A stretch of DNA of 5,758 nt, taken from Chloroflexota bacterium. Lineage in GTDB: Bacteria; Chloroflexota; Dehalococcoidia; Lucifugimonadales; Australimonadaceae. The notes below the pieces were generated by a model. The model made no database searches. It was not told the origin of the DNA and saw nothing but the letters and a program-made list of their open reading frames with translations. The position numbers were made by a program, and so were the translations under genes. The stretch lies in assembly GCA_027625205.1 (NCBI GenBank), contig JAQBVZ010000058.1:1-5758 (forward strand), written 5' to 3'. Positions 4,878 to 5,758 of the stretch are shown here, piece after piece. How positions within the stretch are numbered: position 1 is the first letter of the stretch; each line of letters starts with the position of its first letter.

Positions 4878-5588
4878 CTAACTCAAACGGAGAGCAGACC
4901 TCAGTTCCTCAATAGTCCTAACGGGTGGTCCATGAAGCATCCGGTGACAGTTCGCACACACAAGGGCGAGGTCGGCCAACCGTGTCCGGGCGGATTCATG
5001 CAAAGTAGCCAAAGGAATGCGGTGATGGCACTCGATGGCGCTATCACCCAAATTCGGATACACAGCCGCAGGGTCGAAGCCACATGCTTCGCAAAGGAAA
5101 GCACCTTTCAATTTTGCTACTTCCTTTTTTTTCTTAACGAGAGGTCTGCTCCTCTCTCGACGGTTATGCTCCGAGGTCAAGACGCGGCCCTCTTGGGCCT
5201 CCCAGTCTTCGTCAACGACCGCAGGATCCATCCGTGATGTCGAACTTTTATGGGCCAGTTCGCGAATCGCGTTTGCTCTTTTCCCTAAGGCTGGCGGGTC
5301 TAAGGCATATCTATCCCAGACTTCTTGGTCCCGATTACCGCCGTGTGACATACCGGCTCTCGTTGAGTTCGGATCGATGAACCGGAAATTTGCTAGTTTG
5401 AGATAGACCCCATTCAAATTGCGGTAGCGTTTTAGATCACCCACATCGGTGAACGCTTGGAGTCGACGAAGGTCCTCGCTGAGTTAAACGACCTCTGGTG
5501 CGTCATGGTTTGAAGGAAGACCGATCTTCAAGTAACAATCGAGGGCAAGTACCAGTTCGTCGACTGACCATGTTGGGTTCCGTGGCAT
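4878..5588 (-). pseudogene. HNH endonuclease gene interrupted by an in-frame TAA
   Basis: A 236-codon frame runs from ATG 5588 (GGAGG at 5594-5598, five-base spacing) to TAG 4878, broken once by TAA at codon 35 (5484-5486). Both sides belong to one family. The N-terminus is PRNPTWSVDELVLALDCYL, then PEVV-stop-LSEDLRRL, followed by RNLNGVYLKLANFRFIDP, as in McrA-like HNH proteins. The C-terminal nuclease carries C166-x2-C169, E-C-H188-H189 and C211-x2-C214-H215-x3-H219, a complete zinc-finger HNH (beta-beta-alpha metal) site. The homologous position is often Glu (EVVELS), so a GAA-to-TAA change explains the break. The part after the TAA could be made only by restart, for example at GTG 5444, which has no ribosome site. 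An HNH protein of this type would be a restriction or mobile-DNA nuclease. Local GC is lower than in the genes to the left, which suggests transfer. A sequencing error remains possible. Confidence 0.75.
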
Positions 5589-5637
5589 CGGATCCTCCAT
5601 CAACTAAATCTTTGTCCCGTTGTCGGAACTGTTTCCA

Positions 5638-5643
5638 AGTATA
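5638..5643 (-). promoter_or_regulatory. Candidate -10 element for the HNH gene
   Basis: TATACT on the minus strand (5 of 6 to TATAAT), about 50 bases before ATG 5588. No clear -35 accompanies it. A second candidate, TAGAAT, lies at 5721-5726 in the AT-rich right edge. Apart from these and a 58-codon overlapping frame, 5589-5758 holds nothing I can support. Confidence 0.25.
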
Positions 5644-5758
5644 AGGCTCTGGCGAAGCGCCACTGGGGGCACTCTCCACCTCAAGGCCAACACACTGGAT
5701 GCAAGTCTGCGCCCTGGATTATTCTAGCCTTATGATGGTCTAATACTGAATTATTCTC

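Noticed and set aside
4093..4881. Plus-strand 262-codon frame opposite the acetyltransferase
   Set aside because: The minus strand holds a complete GNAT domain and a coupled small gene; the plus frame has no recognisable domain.
5484..5486. Recoding of the TAA in the HNH gene
   Set aside because: TAA is not used for selenocysteine (TGA) or pyrrolysine (TAG), no other gene here has an internal TAA, and one base change from GAA explains it.
1..5758. CRISPR array, insertion sequence or attachment site
   Set aside because: No regularly spaced direct repeats, transposase or integrase, or terminal inverted repeats were seen.

Overview
The window reads like ordinary chromosomal DNA from an uncultured, moderately GC-rich bacterium. 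My best guess is a Chloroflexota lineage of the SAR202/Dehalococcoidia kind. That guess rests on gene style: an F420-type PPOX-fold enzyme, a G/T(U) mismatch glycosylase next to a 2H phosphoesterase, a UppP with the PVSSEG motif, and a redoxin with a long C-terminal extension. No rRNA marker is present, so the placement is inference.

Layout. Plus strand, 1-894: the 3' end of a mismatch-specific DNA glycosylase overlaps thpR (RNA 2',3'-cyclic phosphodiesterase). A G-tract-rich convergent gap (895-1114) separates thpR from uppP on the minus strand (1912-1115). uppP is divergent from a plus-strand F420/FMN split-barrel enzyme (2018-2437). A run of five minus-strand genes follows, read from 4704 down to 2446: a 75-residue unknown protein, a RimJ/RimL-type acetyltransferase, a small three-helix membrane protein, an ImmA/IrrE-like protein and a TlpA/AhpC-type redoxin. 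The spacing (3 to 78 bases) suggests one transcription unit, and inverted repeats lie just upstream of its first gene. At the right end an HNH endonuclease gene (5588-4878, minus strand) is broken by one in-frame TAA.

Main discovery. The redoxin gene appears to encode a selenoprotein. Its open frame runs from an ATG with a GGAGG ribosome site at 3144 to 2446, interrupted by a single TGA at codon 45. That TGA sits where the first active-site cysteine of a thioredoxin fold belongs (GSW-TGA-VCREQLP). Both sides of the TGA are in the same frame and together make a complete redoxin. About 20 bases after the TGA lies the loop of a hairpin that fits the bacterial SECIS layout. A standard gene caller would start at the GTG just after the TGA and lose the first 45 residues, including the catalytic position. 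The motif would be U-x-C, not the usual U-x-x-C.

Lesser points are an ImmA-like protein whose HExxH motif reads HAVGH (catalytic Glu missing), the nonsense-interrupted HNH gene, and a UppP without the His found in the E. coli enzyme. No selA, selB, selD or tRNA-Sec gene is in the window, so recoding machinery must be sought elsewhere in the genome.
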